A stretch of 64,000 bases of DNA. Origin: Polydactylus sextarius (lineage: Eukaryota > Chordata > Actinopteri > Polynemidae). Location: contig CM028931.1 of NCBI GenBank assembly GCA_016801845.1, positions 18,616,302 through 18,680,301 on the forward strand. Direction: 5' to 3'. Each line of letters begins with the position of its first letter. The stretch's first letter is position 1. Both the position numbers and the translations under genes were made by a program. Positions 30,958 through 42,728 of the stretch are shown in pieces. The notes under the pieces are model-generated. The model saw only the letters and a list, made by a program, of their open reading frames with translations. It had not been told where the DNA came from and searched no databases.

Positions 30958-33900
30958 GAAAATTTGTTGTGATAAAGTTGCTGTTTTTGTTGCAAAAAAG
31001 TTGCTGTTTTTTGTTGCAGTAAAGTTGCAGTGTTTTTAGTTGTTTTGTTGCGATAAAGTTGCAGTGTTTTTAGTTGTTTTGTTGCGATAAAGTTGCAGTG
31101 TTTTTAGATGTTTTGTTGCGATACAGTTGCAGTGTTTTTAGATGTTTTGATGCAATAAAGTTGCAGTGTTTTTAGTTGTTTTGTTGCAATAAAGTTGCAG
31201 TGTTTTTAGTTGTTTTGTTGCAATAAAGTTGCAGTGTTTTTAGTTGTTTTGTTGTGATAAAGTTGCAGTGTTTTTAGTTGTTTTGTTGCGATAAAGTTGC
31301 AGTGTTTTTAGATGTTTTGATGCAATAAAGTTGCAGTGTTTTTAGTTGTTTTGTTGCGATAAAGTTGCAGTGTTTTTAGATGTTTTGATGCAATAAAGTT
31401 GCAGTGTTTTTAGATGTTTTGATGCAATAAAGTTGCAGTGTTTTTAGATGTTTTGATGCGATAAAGTTGCAGTGTTTTTAGATGTTTTGATGCAATAAAG
31501 TTGCAGTGTTTTTAGATGTTTTGATGCAATAAAGTTGCAGTGTTTTTAGTTGTTTTGTTGTGATACAGTTGCAGTGTTTTTAGATGTTTTGTTTTGCAGT
31601 GTTTTTTTAGATGTTTTGTTGCGATAAAGTTGCAGTGTTTTTAGATGTTTTGTTGCGATAAAGTTGCAGTGTTTTTAGATGTTTTGTTGCGATAAAGTTG
31701 CAGTGTTTTTAGATGTTTTGTTGCGATAAAGTTGCAGTGTTTTTAGTTGTTTTGTTGTGATACAGTTGCAGTGTTTTTAGATGTTTTGAGTGTTGCAGTG
31801 TTTTTAGATGTTTTGTTTTGCAGTGTTTTTAGATGTTTTGTTGCGATAAAGTTGCAGTAGATGTTTTGTCAGTGTTTTGCAGTGATTGTTTTGTTGCGAT
31901 ACAGTTGCAGTGTTTTTAGATGTTTTGTTGCAATAAAGTTGCAGTGTTTTTAGATGTTTTGTTGCGATAAAGTTGCAGTGTTTTTAGATGTTTTGTTGCG
32001 ATAAAGTTGCAGTGTTTTTAGATGTTTTGTTGTGATAAAGTTGCAGTGTTTTTAGATGTTTTGTTGCAATAAAGTTGCAGTGTTTTTAGATGTTTTGTTG
32101 CGATAAAGTTGCAGTGTTTTTAGATGTTTTGTTGCAATAAAGTTGCAGTGTTTTTAGTTGTTTTGTTGCGATAAAGTTGCAGTGTTTTTAGTTGTTTTGT
32201 TGCAATAAAGTTGCAGTGTTTTTAGATGTTTTGTTGCGATAAAGTTGCAGTGTTTTTAGTTGTTTTGTTGCAATAAAGTTGCAGTGTTTTTAGATGTTTT
32301 GTTGCAATAAAGTTGCAGTGTTTTTAGTTGTTTTGTTGCAATAAAGTTGCAGTGTTTTTAGTTGTTTTGTTGCAATAAAGTTGCAGTGTTTTTAGATGTT
32401 TTGTTGTGATAAAGTTGCAGTGCAGTTTTTTAGTTGTTTTGTTGCAATAAAGTTGCAGTGTTTTTAGTTGTTTTGTTGCAATTGCAGTTGCAGTGTTTTT
32501 GTGATGTTTTGTTGCAAATAAAGTTGCAGTGTTTTTAGATGTTTTGTTGTGATAAAGTTGCAGTGTTTTTAGTTGTTTTGTTGCGATAAAGTTGCAGTGT
32601 TTTTAGTTGTTTTGTTGCAATAAAGTTGCAGTGTTTTTAGTTGTTTTGTTGTGATAAAGTTGCAGTGTTTTTAGTTGTTTTGTTGCGATAAAGTTGCAGT
32701 GTTTTTAGATGTTTTGATGCAATAAAGTTGCAGTGTTTTTAGTTGTTTTGTTGTGATAAAGTTGCAGTGTTTTTAGTTGTTTTGTTGCAATAAAGTTGCA
32801 GTGTTTTTAGTTGTTTTGTTGTGATAAAGTTGCAGTGTTTTTAGTTGTTTTGTTGTGATAAAGTTGCAGTGTTTTTAGTTGTTTTGATGCAATAAAGTTG
32901 CAGTGTTTTTAGTTGTTTTGTTGTGATACAGTTGCAGTGTTTTTAGTTGTTTTGTTGCAATAAAGTTGCAGTGTTTTTAGATGTTTTGATGCAATAAAGT
33001 TGCAGTGTTTTTAGTTGTTTTGTTGTGATACAGTTGCAGTGTTTTTAGATGTTTTGTTGCAATAAAGTTGCAGTGTTTTTAGTTGTTTTGTTGTGATACA
33101 GTTGCAGTGTTTTTAGTTGTTTTGTTGTGATACAGTTTTTAGTGTTTTTTGCGAGTTGTTTTTTAGATGTTTTGTTGCAATACAGTTGCAGTGTTTTTTA
33201 GTGTTTTGTTGTTGATACAGTTTTTTTTTAGTGTTTTGTTACAGTTGCAGTGTTTTAGTTGTTTTGTTGTGATACAGTTGCAGTGTTTTTAGAGTTTTGT
33301 TGTGATACAGTTGCAGTGTTTTTAGTTGTTTTGTTGTGATACAGTTGCAGTGTTTTAGTTGTTTTGTTGTGATACAGTTGCAGTGTTTTTAGTTGTTTTG
33401 TTGTGATTTGTTGCAGTGTTTTTGTTTTGTTGTGATACAGTGTTTTTAGTTGTTTTGTTGCAGATACAGTTGCAGTTTTTAGTGTTTTGATGCAATAAAG
33501 TTGCAGTGTTTTTAGTTGTTTTGTTGTGATACAGTTGCAGTGTTTTTAGTTGTTTTGTTGTGATACAGTTGCAGTGTTTTTAGTTGTTTTGTTGTGATAC
33601 AGTTGCAGTGTTTTTAGTTGTTTTGATGCAATAAAGTTGCAGTGTTTTTAGTTGTTTTGTTGTGATACAGTTGCAGTGTTTTTAGTTGTTTTGTTGTGAT
33701 ACAGTTGCAGTGTTTTTAGTTGTTTTGTTGTGATACAGTTGCAGTGTTTTTAGATGTTTTGTTGTGATAAAGTTGCAGTGTTTTTAGATGTTTTGTTGCA
33801 ATAAAGTTGCAGTGTTTTTAGTTGTTTTGTTGTGATACAGTTGCAGTGTTTTTAGATGTTTTGTGATACAGTTGTTGTGATAAAGTTGCAGTGTTTTTAG

Positions 33901-34112
33901 ATGTTTTGTTGTGATACAGTTGCAGTGTTTTTAGTTGTTTTGATGCAATAAAGTTGCAGTGTTTTTAGATGTTTTGTTGCGATAAAGTTGCAGTGTTTTT
34001 TGATGTTTTGTTGCGATACAGTTGCAGTGTTTTTAGTTGTTTTGTTGCGATAAAGTTGCAGTGTTTTTAGATGTTTTGTTGCGATACAGTTGCAGTGTTT
34101 TTAGTGACGTTT
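30958..34112 (+). repeat. 34-bp minisatellite array F (GATAAA subfamily)
   Basis: The largest array, about 90 units over 3.15 kb. The core is GCGATAAAGTTGCAGTG, T5, AGATG/AGTTG, then TTTTGTT. GTGATACAG units dominate the distal third, with short truncated or scrambled units near 31590, 31790-31890, 32415, 32485 and 33130-33480. The gradient from GATAAA to GATACA units shows local homogenisation. No open frame of note. Confidence 0.95.
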
Positions 34113-35040
34113 CTGGTGACGTTTCCTACATCGTGAGCTTCATATTTGCGTCATTGCTCCAACCCGAAGCGTCTTGACTCGTTGGCAGCGAAACAAAAAC
34201 AAAGGAGTTTGAGAGCGTTCATGAAGTTTCACAAAGCGTCAAAGCGGCTGGTTGAACGTTAGCTGAGTCACTTGTCGCCGGGCCACTTGACGTGGTTATT
34301 AGAACCAATGGAGTCGGAGCTGAATCACAGCGGCAGGAGGCGGCGTAGGAGGAGAAGTGGGAAGAGGAGCACAGCGAGGCCGCCGGGCCCAGAGGAGAGT
34401 GGCATGTGGCTGGATGGTATCCTTGGGAAAGTTTGCAGCTCGCTCTCCCACTCTGGATCTTAGCTGGGGACAAATACCACATGGAGCTGAGAGGAAGCCC
34501 GCTGGAGTGCGCACGGCCGTGAGCACACAGGAATGTTTGACTTCAAATGGAAAATGTTCACAGCTGTTAGTTAGCCTATCTCTCTCACTCTGTTCTCCAT
34601 GTCTATCTGTCCATCTCTGCGGCTCTGCTGAGCTCAGCTCCTCGTGCGTCTGTGATAAACTGTATTTTTAGCTCCACGTTTTCCCTGCGTTTATGGTTTA
34701 ATACCAGCGACTGGAACATCACATCGAACCAGACGGCGACGGTAATTGTGTCATATTAGCGGATCTGAGCTCCGCTCGACGTATCCGTTTTACTGTCATG
34801 TGGGAAAAGATCCGCAGTCCCATTTGTTTCCAAAAACAGTTTGAGGAAAACCGCGCACTTGACAACGTGCGGCATCAAACCAGCGGAAGCCGTCCTCGCC
34901 TGACGCCGCAAACAAAAACGACAACAACAACAGCGACGTCGAGGGTTTCCGTCGCCACATCAAGACGTCTGGAGGATCGGGACTTTTTTCTCAGCTGCAC
35001 ATGAGTTGGAGCTTCGGCCGAACATGAGGCCGAACTCGTT
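34113..35040. other. CNE-like island
   Basis: Complex block beginning at the edge of array F with CGTTTCTGGTGACGTTTC. The 34260-34560 part is open in three frames, but none carries a domain and the three frames compete. 34560-34990 is balanced and non-repetitive apart from an ACAACAACAA run near 34921. Confidence 0.35.
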
Positions 35041-35079
35041 CATTCACAAGGTTTTAGGTTCAACGGCTGCAGCCGCACG

Positions 35080-35770
35080 CACACACATATAGAAACACAC
35101 ACATATAGAAACACACACACATATAGAAACACACACATATAGAAACACACACACATATAGAAACACACACATATATATAGAAACACACACATATATAAAC
35201 ACACACATATATAGAAACACACACACATATAGAAACACACACACATATAGAAACACACACATATATAGAAACACACACACATATAGAAACACACACATAT
35301 AGAAACATACACATATATATAGAAACACACACACACATATAGAAACACACACACATATAGAAACACACACACATATAGAAACACACACATATATAGAAAC
35401 ACACACATATAGAAACACACACACATATAGAAACACACACACACATATAGAAACACACACATATAGAAACACACACATATATAACACACACACATATAGA
35501 AACACACACACATATAGAAACACACACATATATAGAAACACACACATATATAGAAACACACACATATATAGAAACACACACATATATATAGAAACACACA
35601 CATATATAGAAACACACACATATAGAAACACACACATATATAGAAACACACACATATATAGAAACACACACATATAGAAACACACACATATAGAAACACA
35701 CACACATATAGAAACACACACATATAGAAACACACACATATAGAAACACACACATATAGAAACACACAGA
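35080..35770. repeat. AAACACACACATATAG minisatellite
   Basis: About 40 copies of a 16-20 bp unit varying in CA and TA number. All three reverse frames are open for about 245 codons (CVFLYVC...), a direct consequence of repeat length and composition. Not a gene. Confidence 0.95.
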
Positions 35771-35870
35771 GAGAAACATGGAGGTGAATCCAAACACCTG
35801 TTTGTTTCCAGATTCAGTCGTTTCTCCTGATGAGTTTGTGTTTCATCGACTGTTTGTCGTCGTCGTGAAG

Positions 35871-35953
35871 CAGGTTTATGTTCAGGATTTAAAGTCTGAA
35901 GTTTAAAGAGACAGGTTTATGTTCAGGATTTAAAGTCTGAAGTTTAAAGAGAC
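35871..35953. repeat. 41-bp tandem duplication
   Basis: Two near-perfect copies of a unit starting CAGGTTTATGTTCAGGATTT, offset 41 bp. Confidence 0.9.
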
Positions 35954-36215
35954 AGAGACACAAAGAGATGAAGAGACAGTTTGTGATTAATAAAGTTTCA
36001 GGGGAAGTGGGGGGAGGCAGAGAGACAAAGAGACAAAGACAAAAGAGACCAAGACATAATGAGACAATGAGACAAAGAGGCAAAGAGACAAAGATACAGG
36101 GAGACAAAGATGCGAAGAGTCTAAGAGACAGGGAGACGAAGAGTCTCTTGGTCTCTCTTGGTTTCTGTCTCTTTGTCTCTCAAAGATACAGAGACACAGA
36201 GACAGAAACCAACCA
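35954..36215. repeat. AGACAAAG degenerate repeats with strand switch
   Basis: Purine-rich GAGACAAAG units (35954-36140) flip to the pyrimidine-rich complement (TCTCTTGGTCTCTCTTGG) at 36141-36180 and back again, giving inverted-repeat potential. Confidence 0.7.
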
Positions 36216-36244
36216 TGTGACCATGTGTCATTTGTCTTATCTGT

Positions 36245-36245
<1 letters not shown>

Positions 36246-36273
<28 letters not shown>
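36246..36273. repeat. (CA)n microsatellite
   Basis: About 13 CA units. Confidence 0.95.
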
Positions 36274-36275
<2 letters not shown>

Positions 36276-36817
36276 CTCGGCAGTGTGAGTGTAGGTGTCC
36301 TTCCTTCTGTGCGGTTACTTCCGTCTCCACATGCCTCTAGTGGACGTGAGCATCTGAGGGAACGACAACCGAGAGGCTGATGGAGAAAACATGGAGGGGG
36401 TGGTGGTGGTGGTGGTGGTGGTGGTGGGGGGCTGTGTATGCTGCTGGGTCCTCTGGAGGCCTGTGAGGGGAAGACCCCCTCCTCCCCTCCTCCCCCGTCC
36501 TTCCTCCCCCCGGCTGGGCGTAGATTGATGGGGGAGGTGTTGCCTCTGCTCACTCATCCATCACACACTTTATTTGGGTTTTAGAGGAAAGGAAAAGGGA
36601 AAAAAGACTTCCAAAAATATCAGAGGTGGGGGGTGCCGGGGCTGCCGGGGCTGCCGGGGGTGTGGAGTTAAAGGGGGGAGGCCCCTTGTCCTCCTCCTCA
36701 CCCTCCTCACCCTCCTCTCGCTCTTTAAGCAGATGCTGGAAAAGAAGTCTTACCCTTGTGACCCCCTCCCATTCTCCTGCCCCAGCACTGATAACAAAAG
36801 ACAGATAAAGCCAAGCT

Positions 36818-36819
<2 letters not shown>
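36274..36819. other. GC-rich CNE-like island with small repeats
   Basis: Contains (GGT)n at 36399-36426 and GGGGCTGCC repeats at 36635-36660, with complex sequence between. Frames are low complexity and not accepted as coding. Confidence 0.35.

Positions 36820-36900
<81 letters not shown>
36820..36900. repeat. (GT)40 microsatellite
   Basis: Uninterrupted 81-bp GT run, Z-DNA-prone, followed directly by a G6 run. Confidence 0.98.
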
Positions 36901-36901
<1 letters not shown>

Positions 36902-37740
36902 TGGGGGGTCAGATTTAGTGAAGATTAGTGAGCAGAGCAGGTTTGTGATTTCCACCCAGCTTCTGTCGTGTGTGTGTGAGTTTCTCTGTGGTTGTAAACG
37001 CAGCAGATTTGAGACTGGTTGGTGGTCTAGACCTGGACCTGGTCCTGGCCTGGACCCAGTCTGGGTCTGGTCTGGGTGTGGACAGAGGACACACACGGGA
37101 AAGTAAACGTGTGAGTGGTTGAATGTGTCAGATGATGTAACGTGATGTAATAAACATGAAGATCAGCTTCAACTTTCTCTTTAAATCATCAACTTTTATC
37201 TGAGACGTCGACAGGAACGTTTGACCGTTAAAGTCAAGTGAAAACACGTCAGCTGTTTGATTTGTAGAAGACGAGAACGAGGCCATCGAAGGTTTTATTT
37301 TGACTCTGCTTCACTTGAAGTTTGACGAACCAATAAAGAAATGATCTGAGGGAGGTGAAGTCGTTCCTCGCTCATCGGTTTATCTGTTCCTCTTTCTTTG
37401 GTCGTGACTGAAGAAACTAAAGAAATCGTTCTCACACCAACATTTTTGTTTGTGGCTGCAGAAGAAACAAGATGTGATAAACAAACTTTGTTCTTTAACG
37501 TGATGCACTGACATTTTATCTGTAGCTGTCGTTTCTGAGTCTGGCCTCCTGATCAATAACCTGCTGTAACTTTCCCACCGTGATCCGACGGTTGAGTTAT
37601 TCACTTCACCATCTGGTCTGATGAATTCACTCGATTCTGTTGGAACTGGAAGCTGCTTTTGTTCCCACTTTAGAGGAAATGGACAGAAATCCCTGAGTTT
37701 TGTGATGTAAAAATATGAAAATGTGACCTGAGGTGTAGTG
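36901..37740. other. Unassigned non-coding DNA
   Basis: Short CTGGACCTGG/GGTCTGG repeats lie at 37024-37080. A 124-codon reverse-strand frame (37380-37754) has no domain. Confidence 0.4.
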
Positions 37741-38060
37741 TTGTATGTGGTCATGTTTGAGGGTGGGGGTGGGGGGGGCAGGTTGGCTTATCCTCTGGGG
37801 TTTGTTTCCTCTGAGCCCCCACAGGCCACATTTGAATCACAAATGTCTTTGGTTTCTCAATCGCTCACAGGTTTGGGTCAGTTGAGGAATTTTAGGATCC
37901 ATTAAAACTCGGTGACAATGACTTTCACCCCCGGGGCCCCGGCCGGGGTCCGCCCCCCCGCTGACCTCTCTCTGCTGCCGGACCGTCCTCTGACCACGCT
38001 GCGATGGGTCAAACCCTCCGGGGTCAACGTCCCCTCGTCTCTTCTTCCTCCTCGTTGAGT
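37741..38060. other. CNE-like island with G-rich tract
   Basis: Complex block. GGGTGGGGGT followed by G8 at 37760-37778 is a potential quadruplex. CCCCGGGGCCCCGGCCGGGG near 37930 is strongly self-complementary. Confidence 0.4.
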
Positions 38061-38186
38061 CGCTGCTTCGATCAAAGACTCATCTTCTGTCGTGAGGTCA
38101 AATCATCGTGACGCCCTGTCAGCATCAGAGGCTCATCAGAGGACACATGAATATTCAAGATGTCAGAGGACAGAGAGAGGCAAGAC

Positions 38187-38590
38187 CAGACCAGACCAGA
38201 CCAGACCAGACCAGACCAGATCAGACCAGACCAGACCAGACCAGACCAGACCAGACCAGACCAGACCAGACCAGACCAGACCAGACCAGACCAGACCAGA
38301 CCAGACCAGACCAGACCAGACCAGACCAGACCAGATCTAATCAGACCAGACCAGACCAGACCAGACCAGATCTAATCAGACCAGATCAGACCAGACCAGA
38401 CCAGACCAGACCAGACCAGACCAGACCAGATCAGACCAGACCAGACCAGACCAGACCAGACCAGACCAGACCAGACCAGACCAGACCAGACCAGACCAGA
38501 CCAGACCAGACCAGATCTAATCAGACCAGACCAGACCAGACCAGACCAGACCAGACCAGACCAGATCTAATCAGACCAGACCAGATACAA
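38187..38590. repeat. (CCAGA)n pentanucleotide array
   Basis: About 80 pentamers with periodic AGATCTAATCAGACC and CCAGATCAGACC interruptions that recur in the same context (near 38334, 38370, 38514, 38564). This indicates block duplication inside the array. Three frames read TRPDQ repeats and are artefacts. Confidence 0.95.
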
Positions 38591-39380
38591 CCAGAAACTC
38601 ATTTATCATTTACCTAAATGAGGAATCTTTATATTTTATCAGGAAACTCACAGATGTAATTAACAACGTTAACGATCCAGGTAGAGGACTGAGACCTCGT
38701 TAAGCTCGTTAACTTCACCTGAGAGTTTCCTTCAGTGACTAGTCGACTCTTCACTCAGGGAGTTTGGTTCAGTTTTAAAAGGAGGTGTCCAGATCCACTA
38801 CTAGTCAACACTGATGAAGCAGGTCAGTTAAATATCAATTATAGTTTAAAATATTATATATTGATTTTTACGTTGATTCGGTTTTAGTGAGAAACCTTTG
38901 GTGTCAATAAGAATCCTAACGATCCAGATGAACCTGAGACCTCGTTAAGTTTGGTGCAGCTCAGCTTCTTCCTGCAAAGTCGACATCTTTGATTCAGAAC
39001 AGTTAAATATTATCGATAATTACAGTTTAAGTCATTAATAGGCAACACTTGGTCGGTTTAATAAGTTTGATTCAGTCGTAGCAAGAAAACGATCCAGATG
39101 AACCTGAGACCTCGTTAAGCTCGTTAACTCCACCTGAGAGGTCTCCTTCAACAACTAGTCGATGTTTTGAAGTAAAACTGTCAAATATTATTGATATTTA
39201 CAGTGTAAAGCATCAATGAGTTCATTTTAAAGTTTTTAGTCTGCAGGCAGACGTTCAGGTGTAATTAACGGTCCAGGTAGAGGACTGACACCTCGCTAAA
39301 CCCGGTAACGTTTTCCTGCAGTGACTGGTCAACACCTGTGACCTAAACCAGATAGATATTATTGGTAATTACAGCTCAAG
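38591..39380. repeat. Four-copy diverged tandem duplication (~175-250 bp unit)
   Basis: Shared string AACGATCCAG.T......GA followed by CTGAGACCTCGTTAAGCTCG, near 38667, 38918, 39090 and 39266. CACCTGAGAG..TCCTTCA and ACTAGTCGA follow in the better copies. No coding potential. Confidence 0.8.
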
Positions 39381-40590
39381 TCACTGATGAGTCAGTCTCA
39401 CGCTGCAGCCAGAGGTCAGGGAGTTGTTCAGTCCGCAGCCAGACAGACGTTTGCTCGGCAGCGTGATGGATGGAGGGACTGTACTCTGGTCGTCCTCCGG
39501 TGGGGACACGAGCACAACACCAGAGAAGAGCGTTGGTTTGTTTACAGGATACTGAGTTCATCAGGCTCCGCTTCAGGAACAATGCTGGGCTGAAGTTGTG
39601 AATTATATTTCCCAGCTGCGCCGTCTTGATTTGTTGTAATTTAGTGTCGAGTATTATGGAAAAGCCTTTGGCGCTGCTTATGAATCGCAGGCTTTTTTTC
39701 TCGTTTTATGTCCTTGATCCTCTTGCGCTGCTGACCACTGTTTGGTTACGAGAGCGCTGGATCTTGTGAGAACAAGCGAACCGAGCCAGGAAGGAGCGAG
39801 TTTGTGTGAATGAGGCTGCCTGTCTCGCTGACACTGATGTCAAAAACTTCTAGGATCACGTCCAAGCTGAGACAAGTGGTCATTTTGACTTTGAGAACGT
39901 GGCTGCGCTCCAAGCTTTGATGTGTCGGCTCTTAAAGATTGTAGATGGGACAGGAAGGGACTTATCACGGCTGCTGCATCTTCGAGCGACTGCAGATATT
40001 TTCTGGACCCACGTGGTGTTTGTGTAGTCGTATTCACAGCATATTTTCTGGTTGACATAGTGCGGTTTACAGCTGAATGAAGCTATGTCACAAAATCTTT
40101 TGGCACATCACAAACTTCTTCTCTTCGATGAAATTCCCTCGTGGAAAAAGTGACGCTGAGTTTTTCTGCCCTGACGTTGAACCGTTGACTTTGGATGTTT
40201 GTTTCTTCTCTGACTTCTCTGTGTTTTTCCAACATACGACTCGTAGACTATGAATTATTGTACGTCACCACACCAAAACACCAGTTTGCAGCATCTGCAG
40301 CCTATAATGTTGCTCCATAAGTCTTCGAGCTTTGATCCTTCAATTCCAGTCGCGTTTCCTCTCGAGCGAACGCGTGCATTCGCTTTCCAACTCTGCAATT
40401 TCACACTGACGAGTGAGGGTTTGTATCCATCTGTGTCACAGGCCATATCTGTCATTATCTGCATTTTATTGTTTTCTATACCGCCGCTCCCCCACCCCCC
40501 GGTGAGTCATAAAGGTCGAGACACGGTGGTTGAGGAGACGCTGGTTTCTGAGTCATAAAGGTAGAAAAGTGACGGTGAAATGAAAGTTAA
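39381..40590. other. CNE-like island
   Basis: Over 1 kb of complex sequence with few simple repeats, including homeodomain-like TAATTT and TTAT strings at 39600-39710. Frames at 39376-39593 are open on both strands but show no domain or paired splice sites. Two copies of GAGTCATAAAGGT lie at 40504 and 40550. Confidence 0.4.
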
Positions 40591-41480
40591 TTTCAGGAAG
40601 TAACCGGTTAAATCCCTGTCAAGTCCGTCTGAACTGGTGCAGATAAAAGCGACAGCAGCAGCAGCGGCGGCGGCGGCGGTGGTGGAGGTGGTGGTGGAGA
40701 AGTGGAGGAGGATTTGGACGAGACCACATCATCCCAGGATGAGTCACACCACAGCCCGTGTCAGTTTGACTGGGGTTTCCTGCAAACACTCGACTGTTTA
40801 CTGACAGTTTAGCACTTTTCTTTTCTACATAAAAGACGCATTAAACATGAGTGTAAACTGTGTGTTTGTGTGTTTGTGGTGGTGTTCGGGGGTGGGGGTT
40901 AGGACGGCCTCGTTGACCCCACACGAGGAGACAGATACTGGAGACTCAAGCCAGACAAATGCTGCCCATCCCGTCAGCTTGCTAGCAAGAGCAGTGAGGT
41001 AGATAATAATTGTCAGCTTGGCTGTGCCGGTGCCAATGTCGGGGTGGGCCGAGGCCTGGTGGGTCTGGCTCAGAGGGAGCAGATCGCTGTGGGCACCGAG
41101 GAGTCGCCGGGGCTGAAGGGGGAGGAAGAAGAAGAAGAGGCCAGATGTGAAACGAAACAACTGTAACGACGTCCACCTGAGACTCGGACCTCCTTCTACC
41201 TGCTCCCTCCTCCTTCGTCTCCGTCTCTCCGAGGGGTTCGACCAGAGAGGAAATGAGTTTTTCCCTGGAGCCCGTGCACACCAGAACATTTATCACTCAG
41301 ATCAGTCACAGTTGTGGAGACGAGGAAAAGTGGTCTGGCATGAGATCTGTCGCTCAGGCCTCCACATTTATGTCACCAAAGTATTTGGTGGCCACTGAAA
41401 TTGGGACCTCCTGTTCAGACTGTGGGAACTGGTGGCAGTTTGGTCGGAGTAAAATAAAATCAGCTCCTCGTCGTGACACA
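40591..41480. other. CNE-like island with GGC/GGT repeat
   Basis: CAGCAGCAGCGGCGGCGG passing into GGTGGTGG at about 40650-40705. 40880-41450 is complex. The + strand frame at 41253-41654 and reverse frame at 40825-41289 show no recognisable domain. An exon cannot be excluded but is not supported. Confidence 0.35.
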
Positions 41481-41730
41481 AACAACTTGTGTGAGGCTTT
41501 AACATCCTCACCTCCGACTAACACGTGTCTAATAATAGAATCGTTCATTAAAAACGACCCCCAGCGGACGGTCGGTGTGTGGAAAACTCTTCAGCGTACG
41601 TCAACAAACGTCACGACGCTGACACCGGAAACAAACCTGCAGGAAAATCTTTGATTTTTCCACCAATTTTTAACTCTAACTTTAGCTCCAACACCTCAGA
41701 GGCACAGCAGCAGAGCTGAGGATGGTTGTT
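41481..41730. other. Unassigned non-coding DNA
   Basis: Nothing recognised. Confidence 0.4.
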
Positions 41731-42369
41731 GGGTTGTGATTACCTGTGGCCTCTGCAGAGGAAGAGCTTCTCTCTCAGGACTCGGTGGAAAAAATGCTGC
41801 TGTTTTTCCTGCCAAGTGCCATGATTAGCGCCCCGGCCTGTTCCTGGGTCAGCTCAGAGGGCAAAAGTGTCGAGACCAGCCGGGGGGGATTTCCACAGGG
41901 CCGTAATTATCAGCGCTTACAGTCGAGTCGAGTCGAGTCGAGTCGAACACACACGGACACATTCCAGCTTTACATATGGTTTGAATATCGTATAGTTAAT
42001 GGCCTCGATTTCTCACTGAGTCGTGTTATTTGATGTAAGAGGATCAAGAGACAGAAGGATGAGAAGTGACTGCACAGAGGTTGTTCTGCTTCCCTCAGCG
42101 TCGACCCATTGGTTGGTTGATTGATTGATTGGTTGGTTGGTGGACGTTGGGATCCTCCGGCAGCAGTTTTCAGTTTTTCTCTGTTACTAACTCTCTGCTG
42201 GTGTTTGCCAGAAAAAGCACAACCAGTTAATGGTTCGGAACTTGGGCTTATCTTGGCGATCAACGCAACAAAAGCTATAATTATCTGCAAAATAAACTCA
42301 CTTCCTTGATTTTTAGACAAATAATGCATTAAACCGTTCCAGATAAACTTTGTTTTCCATTGCACTGCC
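41731..42369. other. CNE-like island
   Basis: Complex block containing a GAGTC pentamer repeat at 41922-41945. 42180-42340 is AT-rich and balanced. It ends directly at the GGA array. Confidence 0.35.
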
Positions 42370-42728
42370 AGGAGGAGGAGGAGGAGGAGGAGGAGGAGGA
42401 GGAGGAGGAGGAGGAGGAGGAGGAGGAGGAGGAGGAGGAGGAGGAGGAGGAGGAGGAGGAGGAGGAGGAGGAGGAGGAGGAGGAGGAGGAGGAGGAGGAG
42501 GAGGAGGAGGAGGAGGAGGAGGAGGAGGAGGAGGAGGAGGAGGAGGAGGAGGAGGAGGAGGAGGAGGAGGAGGAGGGAGGAGGAGGAGGAGGAGGAGGAG
42601 GAGGAGGAGGAGGAGGAGGAGGAGGAGGAGGAGGAGGAGGAGGAGGAGGAGGAGGAGGAGGAGGAGGAGGAGGAGGAGGAGGAGGAGGAGAGGAGGAGGA
42701 GGAGGAGGAGGAGGAGGAGGAGGAGAGG
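42370..42728. repeat. (GGA)n purine-only array, 359 bp
   Basis: About 119 GGA units with two phase shifts (an extra G near 42575 and a missing base near 42690). Every base on the + strand is a purine. Open frames in all registers (poly-Glu, poly-Gly, poly-Arg, poly-Pro, poly-Ser, poly-Leu) are artefacts. Such tracts form triplex or GGA-type quadruplex structures. Confidence 0.98.

Noticed and set aside
35080..35770. CRISPR-like array (regular short repeats)
   Set aside because: Units are contiguous with no unique spacers; eukaryotic minisatellite.
35040..35797. Three overlapping minus-strand frames of about 245 codons rich in Cys, Val, Phe and Tyr
   Set aside because: All arise from the AAACACACACATATAG minisatellite, which lacks stop triplets on that strand. 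There is no non-repeat domain.
38092..38617. TRPDQ-repeat frames up to 169 codons
   Set aside because: Pentanucleotide CCAGA array; all three forward frames read the same peptide, as expected for a 5-bp repeat.
41253..41654. 133-codon plus-strand frame including a CSDCGNWWQFGRSK stretch
   Set aside because: The peptide looks less repetitive than others, but no family was recognised and the opposite strand is also open. Kept as CNE-like DNA.
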